From NCBI RefSeq assembly GCF_963259705.1, contig NC_081842.1:91750433-91814432 (forward strand): a stretch of 64,000 bases of DNA, in the 5' to 3' direction. The translations under genes and the position numbers were made by a program. Positions within the stretch are counted from its first letter, which is position 1. Each line of letters opens with the position of its first letter. Positions 1 through 10,552 of this stretch are shown one piece after another. Source of the DNA: Myotis daubentonii. Taxonomy: Eukaryota; Chordata; Mammalia; Chiroptera; Vespertilionidae. The notes below the pieces were generated by a model. It ran no database searches and was not told the DNA's origin. It saw only the letters and a program-made list of their open reading frames with translations.

Positions 1-599
1 CCTATATTTATGTGTGGTTATAAAAAGAAGATACCATATTATTTCAGAGTATAACTATCTTTACTGGAAGAAAACATAATTTATCTTTTCAGCCATAGCA
101 AAATAAAGGAGTATTTTAAAAAGAGTTATGACTATGGATTATATTTAGATCATGTGCATACCAACGTGTAGAGATTTCCTATTTTCAAACAAGCTTAAAT
201 TTATTTCAACATACACACACAAAAAAAGCCAATTTCAGTTTTCTAACTACTTTCTTTGCTATTTTCTCCAGTTGTTCTGAGAAATGGTTCCTTAAGGTGT
301 GTACTTTTGTAAAATGGGTTAAAATGAGTGAATTATACTGGAGTACAAGGACACAAGTAACTATTTATTTGAGAAGATAGCCTTTACAGTGAGTTAAATG
401 GTTGTATACTATATAGGATAAATAACACTTTCAATGTCTTTTTGGAAAGAATTCTTTTCATTGTGTGTGATATATGATTTCTTGTAACCCTTATCCCTAT
501 AAAGTCTATAAACCCTGTAAAAGGGTTTCTGTGCCAGCTATATTAGAGTTCTTTGGTTTTAGAATCTGTGAGCATGATCGTGTGTGTGTGTGTGTGTGT

Positions 600-651
<52 letters not shown>

Positions 652-1410
652 GGGGGGGGTGTGTGGGCGGGGAGGAGAATATTTTACTGTATTCCACTAT
701 ACAATGCAGTATATCCCTGGCCTTTTATTTGATAGCTATTTTCCCTTCTTCCTGGTATCATATTACTTTTTCTATTTTCCCTGTGATATCCCAGCATATC
801 TATTAATTCTCTTCATTTTTAAACTGGCAAAATGACTAAATTTGCTAATCCTTATAGTGTGTACAGCATCTGACTTGCATGGCGTCTTAGCAAATGAACC
901 TACACACTTATGAACAGGTTTTATTTCCCCTAGATTTTAAAATTATTTTATAATAAAATATTTAGGAATGTATTTTAAGCTTGCCACTGAACATCACTGA
1001 ATTTATATCAATAACCTTCCATATAACAAAATAAGCCAGAATGTCTTATTGTTATTATTAAAATAGAAAACCCTAAGAAATAAAAATTTTAGATATCCTT
1101 CTATAAAATTGATTCATAGAAATTCTAAACCTGAGCTTTCATGATTTAATTTCTTCATAGACAGAGAAATAGATGTTTATAAGGATTCTCTATTTTCAGC
1201 TTTGCAATCTAGGGGGGTGGGAAATTTGCCAGACAAGTATATAAGCATATTGGTCAATCTAGCTTGATTGCTTTCCTCCTGCAATAGGCAATTTTAATTT
1301 TCTATCACATTTATAGTCATCATATTTAAGAAAGGGCAACATAGGTTAATGAAATCATTATAATTTTATTCAAATAATATATATTTTAAAAGCTCAATTA
1401 AAGAAACAGA
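1..1410. other. Unique AT-rich sequence without a gene
   Basis: I see no exon-like frame, RNA gene or recognisable element here apart from a simple repeat at 579-659. Short open frames over the simple repeat are products of the dinucleotide array. Confidence 0.6.
579..659. repeat. Compound (TG)n(GA)n microsatellite with G run
   Basis: An alternating TG tract with one TA interruption runs directly into a GA tract and then a run of ten G. TG tracts can adopt Z-DNA and GA tracts triplex; that is general knowledge, not shown here. Confidence 0.95.
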
Positions 1411-1555
1411 CAGCCTGGGTGGAGTGGCTCAGTGGTTGAGCATCGACTATGACCCAGGAGGTCGCACTTCTATTTCTGGTCAGGGCACAGGCCAAGGTTG
1501 GGGTGGTGTAATACCTTCCAGCACATGGATGTGTTCAACAACATCAACACTCTCT
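1411..1555 (+). mobile_element. Old VES-type SINE, diverged
   Basis: The tRNA-like head is recognisable by GGCTCAGTGGTTGAGCATC followed by a decayed B-box region and the TGGTCAGGGCACA segment. The pyrimidine-rich tail of young VES copies is missing or decayed, so this is an older, truncated copy. Confidence 0.75.
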
Positions 1556-1639
1556 GAGCCCCATAGTTTTTAAATGCTTACAGAGACTTTATCAAATAGG
1601 CATTGTCAATTATTAACTCAATCTCTAGCCTCTCCCTTC

Positions 1640-1900
1640 TCTCCAAAGGATGAGGGGATGATGAGGCTGATAGCTCAGTTTCTAATCATGGCTTGGTCTT
1701 TCTAATGATTACCCTCCCTCCTGAAACTATCAAAGAGTTCCTCAGTAGAACAAAATAGGGCCCAGGAAATATCTAGGAATTTAGAAGCTACTTCTAAAAC
1801 ACTCCTATCACCCTATTATTCAGAAAATTACAAGAGTTTTTGTATGTCTGCGTCAGGAACTAGGGACAGAGGGGAAATACATATTTCTTATGTCGCAGCC
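1640..1900 (+). mobile_element. Possible ancient ERVL-type LTR fragment
   Basis: The stretch around CCTATTATTCAGAAAATTAC and the following purine-rich part resemble old mammalian ERVL/MaLR LTRs. I identify no clear ends and no target duplication. The rest of 1556-3023 shows no gene; it holds a short (GTTTT)n run at about 2537-2561. Confidence 0.3.
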
Positions 1901-3023
1901 TCTCCACTGTATTCAGGAATGGTAACAATGAAGGTGAACTGACCAGATATTGCTTCAGGAGAACTTGCTGCAAGGGTTGTATTTAGCTGACAGCCTCCAG
2001 CTGCTACCCCCTCAGCCACCATATTTATGAGTGACTGTGCTCTACATTGCTCCTCTCACTCAATGAGAGAACCCAACAAACAGGGAGTCACCTTGTCTGG
2101 TTCAGGACCCTTCTAACAGGAAATCTTGCTTGGAGCTCCTCATAAAACTGGCCAAGACCGTCTCAGAGCTGCACTTCATGCTGAGGCTCTTCCCGCCTAA
2201 TCCTCATTTTCTTATTTCACAGACATTGGGCCTGCACCTGCCTATTCCTACTCCTTCTCCTATTTATCTCTAAGTTGGTTATGTTCTATTCATGTGTTTC
2301 TAGGAGCATCCAAACCGACAGCAAACCTTACATTTATCTTTTGTTTTTTAAGAAGCATGAAGTGTAGAAACCAAAGTGAAAACTCTATCAACTGGGCAAA
2401 AGAATAGCTTCAGAGGTCACCCACGCCAATGGCTTCTTATTTTCATTAAAGTTTTGACATAACTATTGTGTATGAATCTGTGATATAATAAATTCATTTA
2501 ATAAATACATTTAAATATAAAACCCATATGTTCAGTTTTTGTTTTGTTTTGTTTTGTTTTTTAGCAGAAATGTTGATGTCTGCCTTCATCCTTGATAATT
2601 TTTAACTACAATCCAATTCTCACAACTGAGTGGAATTCAAAATAACTCTACAATGATTAAAAGCAAACCAAAAATGCAATATTTTAAAGTGGTTCAAGAC
2701 TTTTAATACACATAGAGTTTTGATAAAAGCAAAAGAAAATCCTGTCTGAAAAAATTCTTTTCCAATGATCAAAGACTTTACAAGGAGGAAAATGGGCAAA
2801 TTCACAAATCACAAAATCCACAAGGAAACAAATCACAGAAGAGTGATAGTCTAAGAATCAACAAACAGTAGAATCAGATTCACCAAGATGCCAGAAACAC
2901 AAAACAGTAAAGTTAAACTTGAGGCAAAAGAAAAATAACTTCAGATCATGTGATCTAATATTTCAGAAGAAATAAAAAGCTAATAAATTCATTAATAAGT
3001 TTGCAAATCAAAATGAACACAAA

Positions 3024-3236
3024 CTCTGGCCAGGAGGCTGAGCTGGTTGGAGCATTGTCCCATACACCAAAAGGTGGCGAGGATGGTTCCTGGTCAGGGC
3101 ACTAAACTAGGTTGTGGGTTAGGTCCCTGATCAGGGATCATACCTTAGGCAACCCACTGATGCTTCTCTCTTGCATCCGTCTCTCTCTTCCTTTCTCTCT
3201 CAAATCAATGAACATGTCCTTGGGTGAGAAGATAAA
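3024..3236 (+). mobile_element. VES-type SINE, older subfamily
   Basis: A tRNA-like head (GAGCTGGTTGGAGCATTGTC), a second segment with CCTGGTCAGGGCAC and GATCAGGGATCATACC, a CT-rich tail and the terminal TCAATGAACATGTCCTTGGG match the full VES layout. The A box is more degenerate than in the younger copies. Confidence 0.85.
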
Positions 3237-3839
3237 ACAAAAGCACAATGACTAGAAAAAAAATAATGATAATAAATTGTGCTGTTAAAAGAAAGATTGA
3301 ATTAAATAGATGATAGTATATGAATTGGGCAAAAGTGGTTGGGATTTACGTGTTCTATATTATACTAATGGTCAGGAGTAGGGTAAAGATAATATTAAAT
3401 AAGATTTTGATAAGTTCATATACTATAATTTCTATGGTAACCATTAAAAAAAAACAAGATGGGGACTATAATATAAAATACTAGAGACAAAAATCAATTG
3501 AAAAATAAGCAAATCCTATACTAATAAAAGAGAAAAATGGTAATTGGCGTACGACCGATACCTTTTTCATTGGCTAATCAGCGAGATATGCAAATTAACT
3601 GCCAGCCAAGATGGCGGCTGGCAGCCAGGCAGCTGAGAACAGGAGGCTTGGTTGCCCCAGCGATGGAGAAAGTCAAGGATCCCCAGCTGCGGGGCTCTGA
3701 GCTCCTGAAGCAACAACTCCAAAAGATACAATGTTTCAATTATAGAAGCTAAAAGATGGCGGTTAATTTGCATACTCAGGCTCCAAGCAGAGCGAAGCCA
3801 AACAGCCCTGACGCAGCAGGGCAGAGGCCTCAGGGCCTG

Positions 3840-4905
3840 GGATCAGCAGAGTCGAGAGGCCTCCCGGCCCCACAATCAGCGGAGCCGAGAGGCCTCCCGG
3901 CCCCGAGATCAGCGGAGTTGAGAGGCCTCCCAGCCCCGGTGATCAGCGGATCCGAGAGGCCTCCCAGCCCCGGTGATCAGCGGAGTCGGAGGCCCCGCGA
4001 TCAGCGGAGCCGAGAGGCCTCCCGGCCCCAGTGATCAGCGAAGTCGAGAGGCCTCCCGGCCCCGGTGATCAGCGGAGTTGAGAGGCCTCCCAGCCCCAGT
4101 GATCAGCGAAGTCGAGAGGCCTCCCGGCCCCAGTGATCAGCGGAGTTGAGAGGCCTCCCGCCCGGTGATCAGCGGAGCCGAGAGGCCTCCCAGCCCCTGT
4201 GATCAGCGGAGTCGGAGGCCCCGCGATCAGCGGAGCCAAGAGGCCTCCCGACCCCAGTGATCAGCGGAGTCGGAGGCCCCGCGATCAGCGGAGCCGAGAG
4301 GCCTCCCAGCCCCAGTGATCAGCGGAGCCGAGAGGCCTCCCGGCCCCAGTGATCAGCGGAGTTGAGAGGCCTCCCAGCCCCGGTGATCAGCGGAGCTGAG
4401 AGGCCTCCCAGCCCCTGTGATCAGCGGAGTCCAGAGGCCTCCCAGCCCCTGTGATCAGCGGAGTTGAGAGGCCTCCCAGCCCCGGTGATCAGCGGAGCCG
4501 AGAGGCCTCCCAGCCCCTGTGATCAGCGGAGTCCAGAGGCCTCCCAGCCCCTGTGATCAGCGGAGTCCAGAGGCCTCCCAGCCCCAGTGATCAGCGGAGT
4601 TGAGAGGCCTCCTGGCCCCGGTGATCAGCGGAGCCGAGAGGCCTCCCAGCCCCAGTGATCAGCGGAGTCGGAGGCCCTGCGATCAGTGGAGCCGAGAGGC
4701 CTCCCGCCCCAGTGATCAGCGGAGTCGAGAGGCCTCCCGGCCCCGGTGATCAGCGGAGTCGGAGGCCCCGCGATCAGTGGAGCAGAGAGGCCTCCCGCCC
4801 CGGTGATCAGCGGAGCCGAGAGGCCTCCGGGCCAGGGATCAGGGGAGCCGAGAGGCGTCCTGGCCCTGGGATCAGCGGAGCAGCGAGGCTTCCCAGCACC
4901 GGGAT
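3840..4905. repeat. 34/24-bp minisatellite inside the Helitron
   Basis: About thirty head-to-tail units share GATCAGCGGAG and GAGGCCTCCC. The long unit is 34 bp; a short 24-bp variant (with GTCGGAGGCCCCGC) recurs at several points. The GC-rich array lacks stop codons on both strands and so makes spurious open frames. Confidence 0.95.
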
Positions 4906-5160
4906 CAGTGTGACAGGGTGCGGAGCCCCAACCCTCTGATCGGCCCTGCTCTGTGCATGACAGGAGTGGCGCTGCAACCTCCCTATGGACCCTGCCTTGA
5001 GTGTGACAGGGGGTGGTGCCCCAACCCCCCAATCGGCCCTACCCTGCGCATGACTGAGGGTGGCATCGCAACCTCCCAATCCGCCCTGCTCTCTGCATGA
5101 CAGGAGGCGGGGCCCCAACTCCCCAATGGGCCCTGCTCTGAGCCTGACCAGGGGTTACAC
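4906..5160. repeat. 47-bp-type minisatellite, short array
   Basis: Several units contain GGCCCTGCTCTGTGCATGAC followed by a G run and CCCCAACCCCC. The same unit forms a longer array at 62880-63610, where the spacing of GGCCCTGCTCTG is exactly 47 bp between neighbouring units. Confidence 0.85.
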
Positions 5161-5499
5161 CTAGGATTAGGCCTGCCCTCTGCCACCCGGGAGCAGGCCT
5201 AAACCCAGCAGGTCCTTATCTCCTGATGGGTCCCAGACTGTGAGAGGGCACAGGCCAGGCTGAGGGACCTCCTCACCCAACCCCAAGTGCACAAATTTTT
5301 GTGCACCGGGCCTCTAGTTAATCCATAAAAGCTAGAGAGGGTAAAAAGCAAAACAGAAAGAAGTAGTAACCTTATGTTAAAAGTTAGGTTCTAAAGTACC
5401 ATACATCCATTAAATCAAGTAGGCAGGAGACTTCTGGAGCTTTGGCTTGTACCACTGAGACAAGGTTGCACCAAAATTACCTAAATCATTATTAAATTA

Positions 5500-5644
5500 C
5501 TAGAGGCCCAGTGCACCCCTAACAGCTGCCAGGTGCTGGCTGGGGCCTCCCTTTGTTCCATGCCGCCCCCTGGTGGTCAGCGCACATCATAGTGAACAAT
5601 TGAACTCCTGGTCAAACTTACAAGGGGACACTTTGCATATTAGG

Positions 5645-5652
<8 letters not shown>
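5500..5652 (-). mobile_element. Helitron fragment with CTCF-like motif
   Basis: Read on the minus strand it ends in the CTAG terminus (5500-5503) preceded by GTGCACTGGGCCT. The 5' end decays into a TA/CA microsatellite (about 5646-5702). GCCCCCTGGTGG at 5565-5576 is the reverse complement of a CTCF-like core. Confidence 0.85.
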
Positions 5653-5686
<34 letters not shown>

Positions 5687-5798
5687 TATATACATATATA
5701 AACATTTGGTCAATCATGTATTAAAATTAGACAAAAATGTAAATATAATTTCCTTCACATTAGTTGATAAATTAAAATCAATTTGAGGTAAAAACAAA

Positions 5799-6399
5799 TC
5801 TGATCTAATAAAAGAGAAACATGCAAATTGACTGCACCTCCGCTATGCCCCAAGCCACGCCCATCAGCCAATCAGAGCAACTACATGCAAATTAACAATT
5901 AACACAACCAAGATGGCGGTCAGCAGCCATGGAGATGGAGCAAGCAGGAGGCTTGGTTGCCCCGGCGATGGAGGAAGCCAAGCTCCCGCCTGCCCTGGCT
6001 GGCTGTGGTCTCTGCTCAAGGCAACAAAGTTTCAATTATAGGAGATAAATAAATCCCAGATACCTGCTTCCAGCCAGCCTCCACTGGGAGCTTGGGTGGC
6101 TGCGGGCCATGGCCAGCCTGCCAACAGCCATCAGCCACTCACCCAGGCTGGCCAGGCACCCCAGCGGGAATCCCCAACCTGAAGGGGCTGTGTCCAGCCT
6201 GCAAACAGCCGTCAGCCTGTCACCCAGGCTGGCCAGGTATTCCAGCAGGGACCCCCACCCTGATGGGGGTATGGCCAGTCTGAAAACTACCCTCAGCCCC
6301 TCACCCATGCTGGCCAGGCACACCAGCAGGACCCCCACCCTGATCCAGGACACCCTTTAGTGCAAACCAGCTGGCCCTCACCCATGCACCAGGCCTCTA
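5799..6399 (+). mobile_element. Non-autonomous Helitron, first of a head-to-tail pair
   Basis: It starts TCTGATCTAATAAAAG, has octamers at 5821-5828 and 5885-5892 and a YY1-like CAAGATGGCGGT at 5909-5920. The body has CACCCAGGCTGGCCAGGC-type repeats. It ends CACCCATGCACCAGGCCTCTA and the next Helitron starts at the following base; the final G of CTAG is absent. The same family and the same junction occur at 60693-61539 and near 62849. Confidence 0.9.
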
Positions 6400-6861
6400 T
6401 CCTATATAATAAAAGGGTAATATGAAAATTGACCCTAACAGCAGAATGACTGGGAATGACTGGTCACTATGACACACTCTGACCACCAGGGGGCAGACGC
6501 TCAATGCAGGAGCTGCCCCCTGGTGGTCAGTGTGCTCCCACAGAGGGAGCTCTGCTCAACCACAAGCCAGGCTGACGGCTGCCAGTACAGTGGTGGTGGC
6601 GGGAGCCTCTCCCGCCTCCTCAGCAGCACTAAGGATGTCTGACTGCAGCTTAGGCCTGCTCCCTGCTGGCAAGTGGACATCCCCTGAGGGCTCCAGGGCT
6701 GCCAGAGGGATGTCTGACTGCCAGCTTAGGCCCAATCTCCCGGGTAGTGGGCCTAAGCCAGCAGGTAGTCATCCCCCGAGGGGTCCCAGACTGCGAGAGG
6801 GCACAGGCTGGGCTGAGGACCCCCTCCCCAGTGCACAAATTTTTGTGCACCGGGCCCCTAG
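6400..6861 (+). mobile_element. Non-autonomous Helitron, second of the pair
   Basis: It begins TCCTATATAATAAAAGGG and ends in CCCCTAG at 6861, followed by T. The hairpin GTGCACAAATTTTTGTGCAC precedes the terminus. It carries an inverted pair of CTCF-like motifs (6479-6530). No coding capacity is visible. Confidence 0.93.
6479..6530. promoter_or_regulatory. Inverted pair of CTCF-core-like motifs
   Basis: CTGACCACCAGGGGGCAG (6479-6496) and its exact reverse complement (6513-6530) are separated by 16 bp. The core CCACCAGGGGGCAG fits the known CTCF consensus on both strands, in convergent orientation. Binding is not shown; the motif is seen, the role is inference. An 18-bp perfect stem could also form a hairpin. 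Confidence 0.6.
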
Positions 6862-7149
6862 TGTAAAAGATAAAATTATAAAACTTTAGCGTCATTTCAG
6901 GGAAATATACAAAGTTGGACAAAAATTGGTATACAATTGTGAGTAAAATTCTTTTCAGTTAATAAAGTTATTGTAATAATCATAACCTGCATGTCTTTTT
7001 TCATATGAATAACTGTAAAGTTACTTTTGCCCACCAAGGTACAGAATGGGAATAGTAAAAGAAGTGACACAAAAAAACATAAAACAAAACAAAAACACAC
7101 ACACACAAAATTGGCTATTTACTATGACTGTATAAATTAATTATTGTTT

Positions 7150-7735
7150 ATTTAAAACCATAAAAGAGTGAAAATAAGAATCTCTGATTGAGAAAAACTT
7201 TTCATTGTATAAATGATAAATGAAGAGTATTCAGAATATCTAATAAAAACTCCATAAACAAATAAGAGAAAGACAAAAAAAAAGAAACAAAGAATAAAGA
7301 CTTAAACTGCATTTGAAAGAAAGGGAAATCAGAATCACCATTAAAATAAAAATATGCTCAAATGTATTAGCAATTTAAAACTCCAAACTAAATTATAGTG
7401 TGGTACCATTTTACATATAACCATATTGTTATAAAAATTCATAACCTTCAAATATCAAAAATTGGTGATGATTTGAAATGACAGAACTTTCATATATTGC
7501 TGGCAGGAGGTAATGTAAATTAGCACAAATACTTCGGAAAATGACTTGACATTATCAAAATAAAATGACAACATATATGTCCAATGACTAGAAATTCTAA
7601 TCTTCAATATTTAAGTAGAAGATATTCTTGTATACCTACTCCAAGAGGAATATATATCTTCATCAGAGATGAAGTATCCATCAGTAATAGAACAGATAAA
7701 TAAATTGGATTGTATTCATACAATGTAAAACTATA
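7150..7735 (+). mobile_element. Old L1 fragment (ORF2 3' region)
   Basis: The AT-rich text follows the L1 ORF2 C-terminal coding order: a region like ...TTTCATATATTGCTGGCAGG, later ATCCATCAGTAATAGAACAG and ATTCATACAATG. Frames are destroyed by many changes, as expected for an old L1M-type copy. Confidence 0.6.
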
Positions 7736-8415
7736 GTGGTGGCACTTGGTATGCTAATATGGAAAGCTCTCCATGACTTATTTATTTATTTATTCTTTAT
7801 CAATTAAAGTATTACATATGTGTCCTAATCTCCCCAAAGCCCCCCCCCCACCCTCCCCGCTTGTGCCCTCACCCCCTAGTGTAGGTGTCCATTGGTTATG
7901 CTTATATGCATGCATACAAGTCCTTTGGTCTCCCCCTTACCCTCACACTTCCTTGCCTTCCCTCTGAGGTTTGATGGTCTGATCGATGATTCTCATCTCT
8001 GGATCTGTTTTAGTTCATCAGTTTATGTTGTTCATTATATTCCTTATCCCCCCATTGCCCACCTCACCCCCCGCCCCAGATGAGGGCATGAGCTGGGGCG
8101 GGGGGGAGGTGGGCAATGGGGGGATAGGAATATAATGAAAAACATAAACTGATGAACAAAAACAAATCTCAGAGGGAAGGCAAGGAAGTGTGAGGGTAAG
8201 AAGGAGCGATCAACCAAAGGACTTGAATGCATGCATATAAGCATAAACGATGAGCACATATACTAAAGGGGTGAGGGCACAGCGGGGAGGGGGGGCAATG
8301 GAGGGATAAGGACACATATTTAATGCCTTAATTGATAAAGAATAAATAAATAAATAAATAAATTAAAAATAAGTCATGGAGAGCTTTCCATATTAGCATA
8401 CCAAGTGCCACCTCT
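7725..8415. repeat. Large imperfect inverted duplication around two opposed L1 3' ends
   Basis: A minus-strand L1 3' end (about 7779-8056) faces a plus-strand L1 3' end (about 8085-8360). Flanking sequence beyond the L1 tails is also mirrored: GGTGGCACTTGGTATGCTAA at 7738-7757 is repeated in reverse complement at about 8394-8413, and the adjoining GGAAAGCTCTCCATGACTTA is mirrored at about 8372-8391. Two independent L1 insertions would not copy the flank, so this is an inverted duplication that has since diverged. Confidence 0.85.
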
Positions 8416-8419
8416 ATCT

Positions 8420-8690
8420 TTTGTACAGGTACATAACATCCCTTGCGTTGTTGCCAATCTCATGCTGTTAACAATGCTGTGGTTATGTATAACCTTTTAC
8501 ATATATCACTTTGGATTTGTGCAGGCACCTCTGAATGATAAACTCCCAGAGTTGGCATTGTCTTGGCAATGATCACTGCTAGAACACCTGATTCCATTTT
8601 GAATTGCCAAGGAGTAAACACATTGTTAAATTTCAATAATACCACTCCACAGTGATTGTACTATTTGTCATGCCCACCATGTTTTAACCT
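8420..8690 (-). mobile_element. Old L1 fragment
   Basis: The order of words such as TTAACAATGCTGTGGTTATG, GAATGATAAACTCCCAGAGT and GAATTGCCAAGGAGTAAACA matches reversed L1 ORF2 C-terminal sequence of an old subfamily. No frame is intact. Confidence 0.5.
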
Positions 8691-9034
8691 AGGTCTTTAA
8701 AGAAATAAATGCCAAAATGACATTAAATATGAAAGGATTTTATTTGGGTAAATGTCTCAAAGTAAATGAAGAGAGAATCAGCAAATCAAGGGAAAGTCTC
8801 TGGATAGTGATGCAAGTCTCCCTGAGTGAAAGAAAGAGGAAAAGGTTAGGCGAAAGCATCCTAGACAGCCCCTCTTTTTCGAAGGAATAGATCTGCTTTG
8901 GAATCCTTGTTTGGTCTCAGATATTGGCTGGTGATGGCCATGGAAGGCCAAAGACCAGTACAAAGGGCCCTGGATCAATTATAATCTCTGTAGTTACAAG
9001 TTTGCTAGGCATGTAACACAAATACTATTAAAAA
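8691..9034. other. No recognisable gene or element
   Basis: There is a purine-rich tract and no assignable repeat. Short open frames here have no recognisable content. Confidence 0.5.
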
Positions 9035-9165
9035 GTGAGAAACTTGATTTTGGGTGGTAAACACACAATGCAATATTCAGATGATGTTTCATAAAATTGT
9101 ACACTTGAAACCCATATAATTTTATTAACCAATGTTACCTCAATAGATTTAATTTTAAAAGGGGG
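9035..9165 (+). mobile_element. L1 3' end fragment
   Basis: TTGTACACTTGAAACCCATA and TTTATTAACCAATGTTACCT are words of the 3' end of old L1 families. It faces a minus-strand L1 3' end 80 bp away. Confidence 0.7.
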
Positions 9166-9244
9166 GCTTAATTCTCCCTCCCTGCTGAAAATGGGTAGAG
9201 TTTCTACCTCTCCTTTACTTTCTAAGCATTTAATGTAAAACACT

Positions 9245-9540
9245 TTAAAAATATTTTTAAATTTATTGGGGTGACTTTGGTTAATAAAATTATATATGTG
9301 TCAAATGTACATTTCTATGATATATCATCTGTATATTGCATGTGTGCCCACCACCCAAAGTCAAATCTTTCGTCACTATATATTTGACCCCCTTTACTCT
9401 TTACTATCCTCTTAATCCCCTTCCTCTGGTAACCACCATACTGTTGTCTGTGTCTGAGATTTTGTTTGCTTTTCCTGTTTATTCATTTGTTGTTTTGTTT
9501 TCGGTTTTATTTGTAAGTACTTTCTTATCTTTGAATGTAA
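9245..9540 (-). mobile_element. L1 3' end fragment
   Basis: TTTATTGGGGTGACTTTGGT followed by AATAAAATTATATATGTGTC and the CACCACCCAAAGTCAAATC segment is the reverse of an old L1 3' end. It is 5' truncated. Confidence 0.75.
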
Positions 9541-9990
9541 TTAAATCTTTCTGAAGAGTAGATAGGCGTTTGTCAACTGGCTTTTGTCAGCTTCATGATC
9601 CAGGAATGTTTTTCTCCAGAACCTGGGAGTCATCTCTTTGGAAGGCAAACATGGATGATAGCATCCCTCTCCCAGTGTGTGGGGAGTGTAGGAGCCTGAC
9701 TTCAGTGAGAACCTTGCTCCAAGCTGCCAAACCATTTCCTGCTATAAAAAGATGAGAAGCTTGTATTTTCCCTGGGATAAAGCCAATTGGGTAACACAGA
9801 TGGTCACCCCAATTACCAGTTAAAGTTAGGATGAACTGTGTGTAACTTACTTAAGGACTAGTAATTGTTTATCTTGAAGTCACATATGTAACGGCTTGTA
9901 TCTGCTTGGCTATATGAAGAAGTGAAATTTCATTCTGTTGGCAATCTCTCAGCAGTCTCTTAGGAATGTGACCATCACATTTTGGTTTTA
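9541..9990 (+). mobile_element. Possible solo LTR, diverged
   Basis: A TATA-like GCTATAAAAAG at about 9741 lies inside a block of mixed composition that looks LTR-like. I cannot fix the ends or find a target duplication, so the call is tentative. Confidence 0.3.
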
Positions 9991-10059
9991 ATGCTTATTC
10001 CATAATGAAAATGTTTTCTTCCTCTATTACTTTTGTAGAGAGGATTGCCACTTGGGATA

Positions 10060-10218
10060 TATCTAGATATCTAGATAGATAGATAATATAGATATAGATA
10101 TAGATATAGATATAGATATAGATATAGATATAGATATAGATATAGATACAGATACAGATATAGATATAGATATAGATATAGATATAGATATAGATATAGA
10201 TAAAGATATAGAGATATA
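10060..10218. repeat. (ATATAG)n microsatellite
   Basis: A long hexanucleotide array with two ATACAG variants near 10145-10158 and GATA units at the left edge. Confidence 0.95.
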
Positions 10219-10552
10219 AATTACATTTACCCAACAGGTGCAACAGACAAGCATTTTGGTGTTAATTGACTAAACTTTTCATTTAACTTGTTAAGGAGCT
10301 CAATTATCCTGTCTTTAAATGGGCATACTTTTACTTGACTGTTCATCTGCAACACTGTATGGTAAGAAGAGGCAAAATAAAATTATGAAAATGAAACAAC
10401 TTTGAAAACATAAAGCACAGTATGGATGTAAATCTATTAATCTTTACTTTCATCAACATTAGGTGAAGGCATCACTACAGAAATATTTATAATATTTATT
10501 ATTATCAAATTTAGAAAAAAACAAGGAATATACTGGAAAGATTTATATACCA

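Larger units (their letters stand above)
3514..5317 (+). mobile_element. Non-autonomous Helitron (HeliBat type), complete ends
   Basis: The element begins TCCTATACTAATAAAAG and ends CTCTAG. Base 3513 is A and base 5318 is T, the A/T insertion site of Helitrons. A 3' hairpin (GTGCACAAA / TTTTGTGCAC, 5288-5307) lies just before the terminus. An octamer ATGCAAAT (3588-3595) and a YY1-like CAAGATGGCGGC (3607-3618) lie near the 5' end. The body is GC-rich, carries two minisatellites and has no Rep/helicase coding sequence. Helitrons move by a rolling-circle mechanism; this copy would depend on proteins from an autonomous element. Its ends closely match those of 62217-63778 but its core differs. 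Confidence 0.95.

Noticed and set aside
3840..4905. Regular direct repeats as a possible CRISPR array
   Set aside because: The units are contiguous without unique spacers, lie within a Helitron in a mammalian genome, and have two unit lengths. This is a minisatellite.
9995..10243. Open frames over the ATATAG array
   Set aside because: They encode only isoleucine/tyrosine or isoleucine/serine repeats from a hexanucleotide microsatellite.
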